64,000 nucleotides of DNA from Pontederia crassipes. Its lineage: Eukaryota; Streptophyta; Magnoliopsida; Commelinales; Pontederiaceae. The stretch is taken from the NCBI GenBank assembly GCA_030549335.1, contig CM060198.1, positions 47,395,353 through 47,459,352 on the forward strand, read 5' to 3'. A model generated the notes under the pieces. That model searched no databases and was not told the origin of the DNA. It saw only the letters and a program-made list of their open reading frames with translations. A program made the translations under genes and the position numbers. Of this stretch, positions 23,577 to 33,888 are shown piece by piece (positions within the stretch are counted from its first letter, which is position 1; every line of letters starts with the position of its first letter).

Positions 23577-24776
23577 ATGACTCAACCTGTTGTGACCCTC
23601 TTGACAGTAGTTGTTATAGGACTTGCCACTGATTTAGTCAAACCATCCGGAATTCCATCCTCGATAGCGATAATCCCTTTAGCTGGCGATGGCGCTGCAA
23701 CCGTATGCACCATCGTCTACAAGAACACCACCAGGAGCATCGAGTGCTCCATAATATCCCATAGGGTTAATGTCACTAGCGCATTTCCTATGTATCCGGC
23801 CGTTTCTTTTGCCTCGATAGCGGGCGGCGGCTTTTCTTTATGTGGATTAGAGTTGGAGGGCACGACACTTTATTGTTGGAGCCATGTCGACACCTACTCC
23901 AATGGCACAAACTTCGTGCCAACTCTTGTCTATAAAAATGACACGGTGTGCCTTCGCGATCTCGTCCGGGGAGAGTCGTATGTTGCCGCCGCCGATAAAA
24001 ATGGCACTTTCATTCGATGGTGGTGCGATCGCCCTCAGGATTTCCCGGAGGAGTTGTCGGGCAACTTTAGATCCCTCACTTCTGGGACCGACTTCGTTTG
24101 TGCCATCGACACCAACGACGCCGTCGACTGTTGGGGCCCAGGTGGCGCGAGGATCAAAGAAGCCTTCGCCGGTCAAATGATGTCCACTGTCGTCGCCGGT
24201 GACTCCCGCGCCTGTGGGGTCACCAAGAATGACATACTTCTATGCAGCTGGAAGGGCTTCGGGCCGCCATCGTTCGAATTCCAAAGCCTTGCTCTGGGGA
24301 TCGACGACACCTGCGTCCTGCGCTCCAACGGGACGGCGGTTTGCTGGAGAGCAGACGGAGAGGAATACTCCCCCACAAATGAGAAATTCATATTTCTGGT
24401 CGCCGGTGGTGGTTTATTTTGCGGGTTGACGACGGGCGAGTACAGAGTTCATTGCTGGTGGTCCCGGAGCCCGTCGCGGATCGTGGAATTATCGCTGTAT
24501 AGCATTGCTCCCGGGATTTGCGCAAGTAAAAGCTCATGCCATGGCAATGTGGTCGACGGCTCGAGCAAGTATTGCTCAAATGATGAGGTTGTCTGCAGGC
24601 CTTTCACATATTCGCCATATTCGCCATATTCGCCACGCCTGTCTCGGTGGCCATCGGAGCGCATGCAGTGGCTGGTGATTGGCTTCGTCTTCTTCTTCGG
24701 ATCGGTCCTTGGAATCTGGGCATTTTGGAGGATCTGCATTCCGCACAGAGGTGCTGAGGTCATGGATGCCCAGTAG
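23577..24776 (+). CDS. Receptor-like gene B2: CRINKLY4/CCR-type ectodomain with membrane anchor, no kinase
   Basis: This single-exon gene encodes 399 residues. It has a signal peptide (about 1-18), an RCC1-like ectodomain with Cys-Gly/Cys-Trp repeats (SLCGLELEGTTLYCWSHV, FVCAIDTNDAVDCWG, RACGVTKNDILLCSW, DTCVLRSNGTAVCW, FCGLTTGEYRVHCWW) and a Cys-rich segment at 313-343 (GICASKSSC...CSNDEVVCRPF). A short YSPYSPYSP repeat (three 9-bp copies) precedes a transmembrane helix at about 363-384, and the protein ends in a 15-residue tail (RICIPHRG...). Known CR4/CCR proteins carry a Ser/Thr kinase after the helix. Here the frame stops. It is therefore a membrane-anchored receptor-like protein. NTTRS and NGT are possible glycosylation sites. 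It is clearly diverged from A1 and A3. Function unknown. Confidence 0.87.
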   Translation: MTQPVVTLLTVVVIGLATDLVKPSGIPSSIAIIPLAGDGAATVCTIVYKNTTRSIECSIISHRVNVTSAFPMYPAVSFASIAGGGFSLCGLELEGTTLYCWSHVDTYSNGTNFVPTLVYKNDTVCLRDLVRGESYVAAADKNGTFIRWWCDRPQDFPEELSGNFRSLTSGTDFVCAIDTNDAVDCWGPGGARIKEAFAGQMMSTVVAGDSRACGVTKNDILLCSWKGFGPPSFEFQSLALGIDDTCVLRSNGTAVCWRADGEEYSPTNEKFIFLVAGGGLFCGLTTGEYRVHCWWSRSPSRIVELSLYSIAPGICASKSSCHGNVVDGSSKYCSNDEVVCRPFTYSPYSPYSPRLSRWPSERMQWLVIGFVFFFGSVLGIWAFWRICIPHRGAEVMDAQ

Positions 24777-24956
24777 GATTTTTTGGTTGCACTTTTCTCT
24801 TTATTTTCTACTGCGTACGAATTATGAATCTATGTAATAGAAAAGCTAAAAGTATCAACTTCTGAACAATGAAATGATCTCATTTCAATTTCTATCTTAT
24901 CATTCTAAATGATATATAAGATCTAAAGTTTACAGTTTCCTTGTAAAAATTCCGTG

Positions 24957-25658
24957 GTCATTCACCTCAATAGATTACACAGCCTCAAACACATTTCTTT
25001 TCTTCGTTGTTTTTCTACGGCTACAACAATGATCCAACTTTTATAACATCCATAGTAATTAAGTAACTTTAAAAGAAACACAACCTTGTCTCGCTTGAAA
25101 TTTTGAATAATGACATAGTATATATGAAGTTAATGAGCCTATGAAAATAGTTCAAAAGAGTTTATCAAAAGTTAAAATTTTAGATTGATAAGTATATGTC
25201 AAAATCATAAGTTCTTAATTCATATGCAAAGCTTATCAGCTCACAAGAGGTTCAAACCAAATTATATTTACTACTGGTGATAACTATATATATTTCACCA
25301 AAAGCAATTTGAAGGTGATACTTGCACCATTCCATTAATACTCTCTCTCACACCATTCTATTTCTTCCTCTGGACTTTCACCCGTGTTTCCCGCCGGAGA
25401 GGCTTAGCATCAATACAAAAATCTCAGTTGAAGTACTCCTAGAAATCCTAATAATATTATTAAAAATGCTACTTACAACAAATCAGACTTATTTGGACGT
25501 AAATAATCCTAAATCCTAATTATATGATTAGCGAATATCTTAAAGAAAAAATGAAAGGGATATAACTTATAATTTTAGCCCTATTAAATTAAGGACCTCG
25601 TAAATGGTATACGTATACGTATAAATATACATAAATAGTATTTACCAAAAAGAGTAAA
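24957..25658. repeat. Array flank block downstream of B genes, copy 2
   Basis: This block aligns with 8505-9091 and 34110-38446. It ends at a CACTA terminus (25659), as copy 1 does. No gene is seen. Confidence 0.8.
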
Positions 25659-27032
25659 CACTACAACAAAAGGTGTTTATAAGAACAAAAAATTTTAGAT
25701 CCAAAATCATCAATTTTAGACCCTAATTCTTTTTGGGACAAAAATTTTGTTGGCCCCCGTCTTAAAAAATTTAGGAATAAATTTTTTTTATTAGATCTCA
25801 AAAGTATCACTTTTAGATACTAATCTATTGGTCCCCATAAGATCATACAATGTTCCTTAATAATCACTTTTGGTCCCAAATCAAAATAATTTTGGAAATA
25901 AAAAAAACAATTGACACAAAAAAAAAGTTCCTAATAACATACTTTTGGGAACTTAGAGATTGGTCCCTAATGGCATGCTTATAATGGCCAGCAAGAATCC
26001 CCAATACATATTTGGCTCCAACAATGTATAAGTTTCCAAATGCATAAACATTAGTCAATAAAAAAGTAAGATGAAAGAAATATTACAGCCACAAACACAT
26101 CATATTAAAAAATAAAAGATCCCAATCAACACACCATAAAATTGAAAAGTAATGCATAAAAAATATGAACATTCAATATCTTTAACTAAAATATCTACTA
26201 CAAAATCAAAGTATAAATGTTCATATTAAGAAACACTTTCTTCTATGTCATCCGGAGGTCGTTATCCACCCATTAGATTTTGAATGAGTCATTCGATTTT
26301 CTTATCTTGAAGAGCTAGCTTCTCGTCTTGAATGGCAACTAAATCCTTAGTGCTAGCTAACTCATTCTTTGTATTAATCAATTCTTCCTTTGTTGTGACT
26401 AATTCCTCCTCTAAACGATTATATTTTTATTCCGTGACAATCCTTCCTTCACGTCTAGGGGGTTTAGGACATCGCCCATATCTACGCATGTATCCGGATC
26501 TTGTGTCAAGAACTTAAGTACATATTTGATTATCATTAATCGAATATTCACCCTCAAGTTTCATTCCATTTGAAGAGATATCATTTTTTCCTACAATAAT
26601 AAAAATAATTAACCCCAACTGCATAATATAAAAAATGTAAATAAAAAAAAACAATATAATGTATTAAACTTTTACTCACATAATTTGCTTTAGCATCGTC
26701 ATGTACCCATCCACTCTCTCCATAATAGGCATGTTTGTAAAGTTCAATATGATCTCAATTCTATAATAATGAAACAAATATGAATTTATGTTAAAATAAA
26801 TTTTCTATGAATATAAAAAAGTTGTGAATATAAATCATATTTATAAAATTACCAATTGCTCTTGTGCAGCAACAAATGTTACTCCCTCTCGTGTGAACAA
26901 ATTTTAATTTTTTCCTATTTGCAGTACTTGCTCTCGTTCATACCTGAAATTACAAAATAATAATTAGTGTAAATGTGAAGTTAGCATCGTTCCTTCCACT
27001 AATTGACTAGGGAGATATGATCAACAGGTAAG
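25659..27032 (-). mobile_element. CACTA-type element remnant with transposase exons
   Basis: The left terminus CACTACAACAAAAGG begins at 25659. On the minus strand, two broken exons resemble the C-terminal part of plant En/Spm-type transposases: GESGWVHDDAKANY (about 26685-26730), then, with stops, VLDTRSGYMRRYGRCPKPPR and a coiled, acidic EELVTTKEELINTKNELAST stretch (about 26240-26530). Intron-like AT-rich DNA lies between them. The right terminus is not recognisable; the element runs up to a palindrome at 27033. Confidence 0.7.
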
Positions 27033-27121
27033 AAAATAGAAATTCTATCATTCATAAATGTACTACTTATTTATCTTAAGATAAATAAGTAGTACATAAT
27101 GAATGATAGAATTTCTATTTT
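27033..27121. repeat. Near-perfect 89-bp palindrome
   Basis: The left arm (27033-27077) and right arm (27078-27121) are inverted copies that differ by one or two bases. The centre is TTATCTT|AAGATAA. The right arm is homologous to unoccupied flank at 38429 (AAGATAAATAAGTAGTA), so the left arm is the added inverted copy. Confidence 0.9.
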
Positions 27122-27425
27122 TGCAATTTTATTAAGAAGGAGAGAATGGTAATACAAACGTATAAATTAAAATCAAATTAGCATATACTGAAAATAATCA
27201 TTGTAACTAATCAAATAACTAGAAATATGAGTTAGTGTTGGATGTGCTGGGTTAATAAGCTGCATTGTAATGTCTATGTGCATTGCGACAGGTTAGAAGT
27301 AGACCTGGGTGAAGTCATGATGAATTATGTGGTAATCTTGTGATGGCAATTGTGCTAGTTAATTAATTGGAAACTTTAGCATGGACAATTACAAAGCGGT
27401 TTAATAAGAAAATTGGCACTTACAT
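27085..27425. repeat. Array flank beyond the CACTA site, copy 2
   Basis: TTGCAATTTTATTAA, GTGCTGGGTTAAT and neighbouring strings match 38470-38690 in order, and the end (ACAATTACAAAGCGGTTTAATAAG) also matches 48388-48410. It is a continuation of the tandem-array flank. No gene is seen. Confidence 0.75.
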
Positions 27426-27984
27426 TGTAACCCCCCAAATCGGCCAACGCCACATGGCAAGGATCTATCTGAAGACGCTACGAAAAACTACAATTTGACC
27501 AAAACGTGACTAAAACTCAGTCAAAATAGTGACACATCAGCGATGGAAGTAAAGAGGAAAATCGAATGTCATAATAGCGAAAGTCTGAAATAGTACAAAG
27601 TCTCAATGATAACTGTAACATCTGGATTACATCCAAGTTCATAAATGCGGAGAGTAAAGAAAATGATAACTAGACCATTTTTCAGTTCATGTGCTTTGTT
27701 ATCGCTGGAGCTTATCGCGGCACACGATCTCAACACCATCACTGATCTGGCCCTGTAAAAATCAACACAGGGGAGAAAGTCCTCCCGTAAGCTATACAAC
27801 CTAGTGAGGAATCAATATAAGTAATCAATGCATAACAAGTAAATAGAATTAGTCAGAATCAGTAATCACTTAAATCAAAATCAGATATAGAGCATAAGAT
27901 CATTCGATTATAGACATCAATGGATAACAGAGGGCAGAGATCATGTATCAATGGATAAAATACTCCTCATATTATATTATTATA

Positions 27985-28486
27985 CATTTATCGATGGTTA
28001 CGACCGTCAGAAATTGCGGCGAATTTTTCGACGGATGGATATCCGTCAGAAATATCGACGTTCCTAATTGTCAAAAAATAAATTAATAACATAACAAATT
28101 ACATAATTTATTATTTTTATTTTCGACGGTCGTAACCTTCGGAAAATCCGGCGAAAATTGCGATAGATGGATATCTGTCAGAAATATTGACGTTCCTTAT
28201 TGTAAAAAAATAAAATAATAATATAACAAATTACATAATTTATATTTTCATTTCCGATGATCGTAACTATCGGAAAATCCGTCGGAAATTGCGACGGATG
28301 GATATCCATAAAAAATATCGACGTTCCTAATCGTCAAAAAATAAAATAATAATATAACAAATTACATAATTTATTACCGTCAGAAAATCTATTGAAAATA
28401 TTTTCTTCGCAAAATCCGTCACAAATTACGATGGATTTCTATCTGTAAAAAATTGCTCATCGGAAAATGGCAATTTTCTTGTAGTG
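27985..28486. mobile_element. CACTA terminus with tandem subterminal repeats
   Basis: Three and a half copies of a unit of about 125 bases (GACGGATGGATATCCGTC, ATATCGACGTTCCTAAT, CAAATTACATAATTTA in order) lead up to the terminus TTTTCTTGTAGTG at 28474-28486. The opposite end is missing. It sits inside the solo LTR. Confidence 0.7.
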
Positions 28487-29495
28487 ATAATCATGAAAAG
28501 ATGCAAAAATCATACTGGATTAATAATCATACTTCATTTACCATCATACTCGTATCATTTGTACATTCTCTTTATCCTTGAACTTTTTCTTAACCTAAGT
28601 GACTTTAAGTGCCTTTAACTTTTGGAGTTTTACGCCGAGCAAAATAATACAGTCTTATGCAGCCAATGAGTGATCAAGTCATGACTAAGGGAGCGACCCT
28701 TCACTATAAGCACTTGGCATGGACTAGCCACCCACCCTTTATCTTTTCATCTTTCTTTACTAACAACTTTAACAATTTATCGTTCTTTCATTTTATGGAA
28801 AGGATTGGATCACTAGAAGAACAAATCAATAACAAGGCATAAAATTCAGTCATACAACAAATCACTCAGCAGGGAATAGCCAATCATGATCATGAAAAGA
28901 ATCTAAATCAAGCAGCAAACAAATTGAAATCTGACTTAAGATTCAGTCGATCGATTCTTCCTAATCGGTCGACTGATTCATTGGTACCGGTCGACCGATA
29001 TCACTGGATCGGTCGACCGATGGTGCTAGATCCGTTCAATGTGTCTTAGTTGGCCGGTCGTCCGAACCGCATAGTTCAAAGGGGGATGGTCGGTCGACCG
29101 ATCTTTACAGACGGTGGATTGAAAATTACCGGTCGATCGAGTCGGCGTAAATTAGAAATCGAGCGGGCCTTAAAATTTCAAGGATTTTCATTCCTAAATG
29201 AAATCACTACCTTCAAATGATCATCTAAACATAGAATCACGAAGAGAAACACATACTTAATAGCAAACAATAACAAATTAAAAATCAACCACACATTTCA
29301 AATCAAAGCAAACAATCTATTTCTTTTTCATTTCCTTTATTTGAACAGAGTCACATTTCAGGATAATCACAACCATAATTCTGTCATAATTCTATTTAGG
29401 TTATGCAGAGGGATTTCAAGCTCACCCACCTGATTTCTGTGTTTGATCCCTTGTCGATCAGTCAAGGCCCTATCGTTTCACACCCCTCTATGTTT

Positions 29496-30339
29496 TAGGG
29501 CAGAGCAAACCCAGGACCGGGTCCGGGTCTGAGCGGACCCGGTCCCGACCTAGATTATGCCGGGTCAAAAATCTTTTGTCCCGGTATCGGACCTGGACCC
29601 GGCCGGATCCGATTTCGAGTCGTTCCCGGCCATCCGGGAATGAGACCGGGTTTGCGGCCAGGAATCGATCGTGTGCGATCACGCGATTGGTGGCCACGAT
29701 CCGACGCGACCATCCGGCGAGCCGATCCTCCGCCTGGCGAGCGGATCAGCCACCTGGCGGCCGATCCGACCGTCCAGATGGCTGAATCAGCCTACCAGTG
29801 GCCGATCCGACCGTTTGTCAGCCGGATCGGCCAGCAAGCCAGTGACGGCCAGCAGCGAGCCGATCCGACGCGGCCGGATCGGCCTGTCAGTGGCCGATCC
29901 GTCGCCTGACGGCCGAATCGGCTCACCTGGTGGCCGATCCGGCACCAGGCGACCGGAGTAGAGAGGGGATTAGGAGAAGGGGAGGGCCACCATCGTGAGA
30001 GAGTGTCGTCGTGAGAGAGTGCCGCCGCCGTCATGAGAGAGAGGGGGAGAGGACGAGAGAGAGAGGGGTAGAGGGAGGGAGAGGGCGAGAGAGAGAGAGG
30101 TGGGAGAGAGAAAGAGTGAGATTGAAATGAGAGGAGAGGTTTGAGAGTGAGTTTATATAATTGGTTTATATCGGATCGGGTCCGGGTCGGATATCTACAT
30201 TGTAGATCCGGTCCTGACCCGGTACCCGACGGGTTTTCAAGTCAAGAGACCCGATTCCGACCCGGATCTAATCCGGGTCGAATTATTTTTTCAGTTTTCC
30301 GGGTCAGGCCGGGCCGGGCCGGGCCCGTGCTCAGCCCTA
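29496..30339. mobile_element. Non-autonomous hAT element, 844 bp
   Basis: The ends TAGGGCAGAGCA and (complement) TAGGGCTGAGCA form imperfect inverted repeats and are flanked by a perfect 8-bp duplication CTATGTTT (29488-29495, 30340-30347), the size made by hAT transposases. Subterminal DNA is dense in GGGTCCGGGTC/GACCCGG motifs; the middle has GCCGATCCG repeats and an (AG)n-rich part. No transposase is encoded. Frames in the GC-rich parts are artefacts. Confidence 0.92.
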
Positions 30340-30758
30340 CTATGTTTATCTTGATTACTGCTTCCCTCCCCTGGTAGATCCTTTCCTTCAAGTCGATTAG
30401 GACCATGAGATGTAACACTTGGCAGTGCAGATGCTAGGGGAAAGAAAGGAGAGGAAAAATTACTCGGCCCTTACCCACTTTGTTGTAAATGTGCAGAATT
30501 CGTGAGGTAACATGTGAACAGCAAGGTTAGGGAGGAACAAAAGAGAAGATTAACAATTCTGTTGGTGTGAAAAGTGAGAGAAAATCTTTATTATTGTCAC
30601 CCCTAATAACTTTTCAGATTTACCATTTAATCTCTTTAACTGGCCGAATCCCCTCCTAACTACAATTTGCTGGAGTTTTATCTCTTCATAACTCAACTGA
30701 CTATAGTTGTTGGTTTTTGAAATTTAAATTTCTTTTTTTTTTCGGGTGTCACATACGT

Positions 30759-32300
30759 GCACCTTTAAGTCTCTTAAGTTAAATTGCAGGACGAAGATTC
30801 ATCAAAATTCAGTAAGATAAAGTTAAAGAAAGTAAAATATTATTTCCGACATTACATATGATATAATTAAATTTTCAGTATTGAGTAGGTTTCAAAGAAA
30901 TGAAACCTCTTTTAACTAATTATTAAAAAAGTATATTGTACAATCTTTATTTTTATTATTTTTATTTTTATCTTCAAGAAAAATCCAATATTTAATAACA
31001 ATCTAATTAACAATAAGCAATAAGCAAAGTCACCTTATGAAATCCCAAGTATAACAATCTTAACATATTTAATACTGGAAATATTTTTTTTGTAACTTTA
31101 AACACTGAAATTGTATAAACTATTGCACTATAATTTAATAACTCAAAGGTATACGTAACTTCTCAATTTCCAATAAAGCCGCCTTGTCCATACTAAAATT
31201 TCCAATTAATTAAGTAGCACGACTTTTTTTATCTACATAGCTTAGAATTCTACGGGCTGTTTGGCTATAACATATCTTTTGAGGAATAATAAATTTTATT
31301 TTAAAAAATATAATATTCTGATTATATTTTTATTCTTATTTGATGAAAAAGAAGAATTTTCATATTTTATAATTAAAATATTGTACTATAAATAGTTTAC
31401 ATTTATTATTGTTATTGTTATAAATATTATAATATAATAATACATAGTTAAATAATGGAAAAATAAAAAATGATTGAAAAATGAAAAAAATGTAAAATAT
31501 CTTTATTCTATAGTTTAAAAAAAATAAAGATATTTTTCAAATTGAATTATACATAGTGATTTCACACTCTCTAGACAATTTTCCAAAAAACTAAAATTTG
31601 ACTCATTTAATCTTATTCTATATCACGTTTCACTATATTTATCAAAATATGTAACAAAATTACCGGCATTCATCATGACTTGTAAACACATACTTCACTC
31701 ACCTTCGACAATGCAGAGAAATTTTACATTTACAGCTTATTGGCCCATCACATCCCGCAGATAACCATCTGTCATATTTCTAGCTGCTTAATTATTAGTT
31801 ACAAATATTATTTTAACTAGGACGTCATACTATCTTAATTTGATTTTAATGTAAAATACTTTCATTGTTATGTTACTATCCTTTCCAAAACAAAAGAATT
31901 ATTTTATTTCTAATTTAACTTTTTTAAATAAGATAACAACTTTTAATTTAATTAATTTAAAACAAGTCTGTTTAGCTGTATTTTATGAAAAGAGAATAAT
32001 TGCACAATATATATATATATATATTCAAATTTGAAAAATCACGGACTGCTAGAAAACAGAAATGATGCATAAGATAGAGATTCAAAAAAATTAAATAAAG
32101 AAGAATCGGAATTATACAAATTAATTAATTACATGCAGCTTTCATAGAAGTATGAAATTAAAATTTGCTTAAGAAACATTTTGATTATGTTGTTTTTTGG
32201 TAAATTGAACATAGCAACTTTCCATCAAAATCAACTGTTAATAACTTCTAATTAAGTTTTAAGTCTTAATTATTTACATATTTATTCCTATTGTTGGATT
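30759..32300. other. Array flank upstream of gene A3, no gene seen
   Basis: AT-rich DNA. Its beginning (CGTGCACCTTTAA) matches 48422 onward, and 31020-31080 matches 4910-4980. These links place it in the repeated unit. No coding sequence is visible. Confidence 0.6.
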
Positions 32301-32580
32301 CCAGTAATCATATATATTTTCTTTTCTGTCAGACCGCCAGGCAGCAACCATATCTTTTGACTTCCGCCGGCTTGAAGTCAGAAAATCCAACATTTGAGGA
32401 TCTTGTAAATCTGCATATCAACTGACACAACAAACTAAAATATATAGCAACTATCTTAAAATCACGAGTACACATGCAGTACACTTATTCTAAACTCAAT
32501 ATTTTTCAGTTGACTTGTTCCTCTATACATCTTCAAGAAAAATCCCGTCTTCTAAGTACGCCTCCAAACTGGAAGATCTG

Positions 32581-33678
32581 ATGAGGCTTCCCCTCATCAC
32601 TGTTGCGGTGATTGCTGCCACAATAGCCGTGACTTTTGATTCCGGAGAAGCTTTTGGCGTGGCCTCGCCTTTGGCCATCGTTTTCCCGCTCGAGGGCAAT
32701 GGCTCCGTCGCAATCGTATGTGGCATTCTCGCCAATGTTATACCCAGAAACATCCAATGCTTACCTATACCAGCCTTCGGCTCCGCCGGGGTGCCATTCG
32801 ACATATACCCAAATGTCACCTTCGTCTCCATATCGAGCGGGCGCGAAACCATGTGCGGACTTCAGTCCGGCGGCACCAATATTTTCTGTTGGAAACACGC
32901 CCGCAGCAATAGAAGCTCAGGCATCACGAGCCACGTTTTGCAGGACACTTATCAGAACCACGTTGACGTTGCTCTCCGGGATCTTGTCGTCGGCGAGGAG
33001 CAGATTAGCGCGGCCGACGAGAATGACACGTTCATTGGGTGGTGGCGGAATGACCCCAGCTACCCATCGAAAATCTCCGGTCGCTTTCGTTCCCTCACCT
33101 CCGGGAGAGGCTTCTTCTGCGCCATCGACGACCAAGACAAAGTTGTTTGTTGGGGCCCTGAAGCGCAAAATATCTACCCGGCTTTCGAGGGCGTGGAGAT
33201 GTCCACCATCGTCTCCGGCGAGAACCACGCCTGCGGAATTACCAAGGACGGTCGTGTCATCTGCGGCGGGAACAACGGTCATGGGCAGTGCGACCCTCCC
33301 TCGTCCGCCGAACCATTCGACTTCGTGAGTCTCGCTCTGGGTTCCACCCACACCTGCGGTTCCCGGACGTGGAAGTATTACAACACCGTGGTGTGCTGGG
33401 GAGCCGGAGTCGGTGTGTACTCTCCGATGAATGGCGACGAGTCATTCACGTACCTGGTGGCCAGTGGGAGCCTCACTTGCGGAGTGAGAACGGAAATATC
33501 GAATGTCTTTTGCTGGTGGACGATCCCGGGGAGCACTCCGGCCAAACATGGCCAACTGCCTCTTAGTCGAGAAGTAGTTTATGGAATTTGTGTCCCACCA
33601 AGCTCTTGCCTTTGCTATTACGCGGGGTCGGCGATCTATTGTGCTGATTCCAATGTCATATGCGAACGGTGCACTTAG
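32581..33678 (+). CDS. Receptor-like gene A3: secreted CRINKLY4/CCR-type ectodomain without kinase
   Basis: A3 encodes 365 residues and is a close paralog of A1, with the same layout throughout: signal peptide (MRLPLITVAVIAATIAVTF, about 1-24), RCC1-like repeats (NIFCWKHARSN, FFCAIDDQDKVVCWGPEAQ, HACGITKDGRVICGGNNGHGQC, HTCGSRT, VVCWGAGVGVYSP, VFCWW) and the Cys-rich end at 335-365 (GICVPPSSC...CADSNVICERC). An ATG at 32515 is in frame, but its 22 extra codons are hydrophilic, match no paralog and would bury the signal peptide, so 32581 is preferred. No kinase or membrane segment follows. Upstream DNA is shared with A1. A B-gene 3' relic lies 120 bases downstream. Role unknown; secretion is predicted. 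Confidence 0.85.
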   Translation: MRLPLITVAVIAATIAVTFDSGEAFGVASPLAIVFPLEGNGSVAIVCGILANVIPRNIQCLPIPAFGSAGVPFDIYPNVTFVSISSGRETMCGLQSGGTNIFCWKHARSNRSSGITSHVLQDTYQNHVDVALRDLVVGEEQISAADENDTFIGWWRNDPSYPSKISGRFRSLTSGRGFFCAIDDQDKVVCWGPEAQNIYPAFEGVEMSTIVSGENHACGITKDGRVICGGNNGHGQCDPPSSAEPFDFVSLALGSTHTCGSRTWKYYNTVVCWGAGVGVYSPMNGDESFTYLVASGSLTCGVRTEISNVFCWWTIPGSTPAKHGQLPLSREVVYGICVPPSSCLCYYAGSAIYCADSNVICERCT

Positions 33679-33796
33679 CAAATTAAACCCAACATTTGGC
33701 ACGGCTCCATCTTGATCAGCTGGGCTCAAAATATATTAATATTATTTTTGGTTCAAAATTTCTTTTATATGTAACTAATATTATAGTTAGTTCAAA

Positions 33797-33888
33797 ACTT
33801 CTTCGGATCGGTCCTTGGAATCTGGGCATATTGGAGGATCTGCATTCTGCAACGATGGAGGTCCTGAGCGCATGGCTGCCCAGTAGGT
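33797..33888 (+). pseudogene. 3' relic of a B-type receptor-like gene
   Basis: Codons FFGSVLGIWAYWRICI match the end of the membrane helix of B2 (FFGSVLGIWAFWRICI, 24691 onward). The stop region CCCAGTAGG and the 3' flank (GTTGCACTTTTCTCTTTATT, GCGTACGAATTATGAATC) match too. The rest of the gene is gone. A small frame change near the end alters the tail. Confidence 0.85.

Larger units (their letters stand above)
27426..30753. mobile_element. Solo LTR (Tekay-related) carrying nested insertions
   Basis: It starts TGTAACCCCCCAAATCGG and ends CGGGTGTCACA, with near-matching 5-bp flanks TACAT (27421-27425) and TACGT (30754-30758). Its start resembles that of the Tekay-like LTR at 9129 (TGTAA, CCACGTGGC, GATCT in the same order). 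It has no internal coding region and contains a CACTA end (to 28486) and a hAT (29496-30339). The unoccupied counterpart is at about 48388-48430. Confidence 0.75.

Noticed and set aside
32515..32580. Upstream ATG of gene A3 (22 extra codons)
   Set aside because: It has no counterpart in A1 and would place a hydrophilic stretch before the signal peptide.
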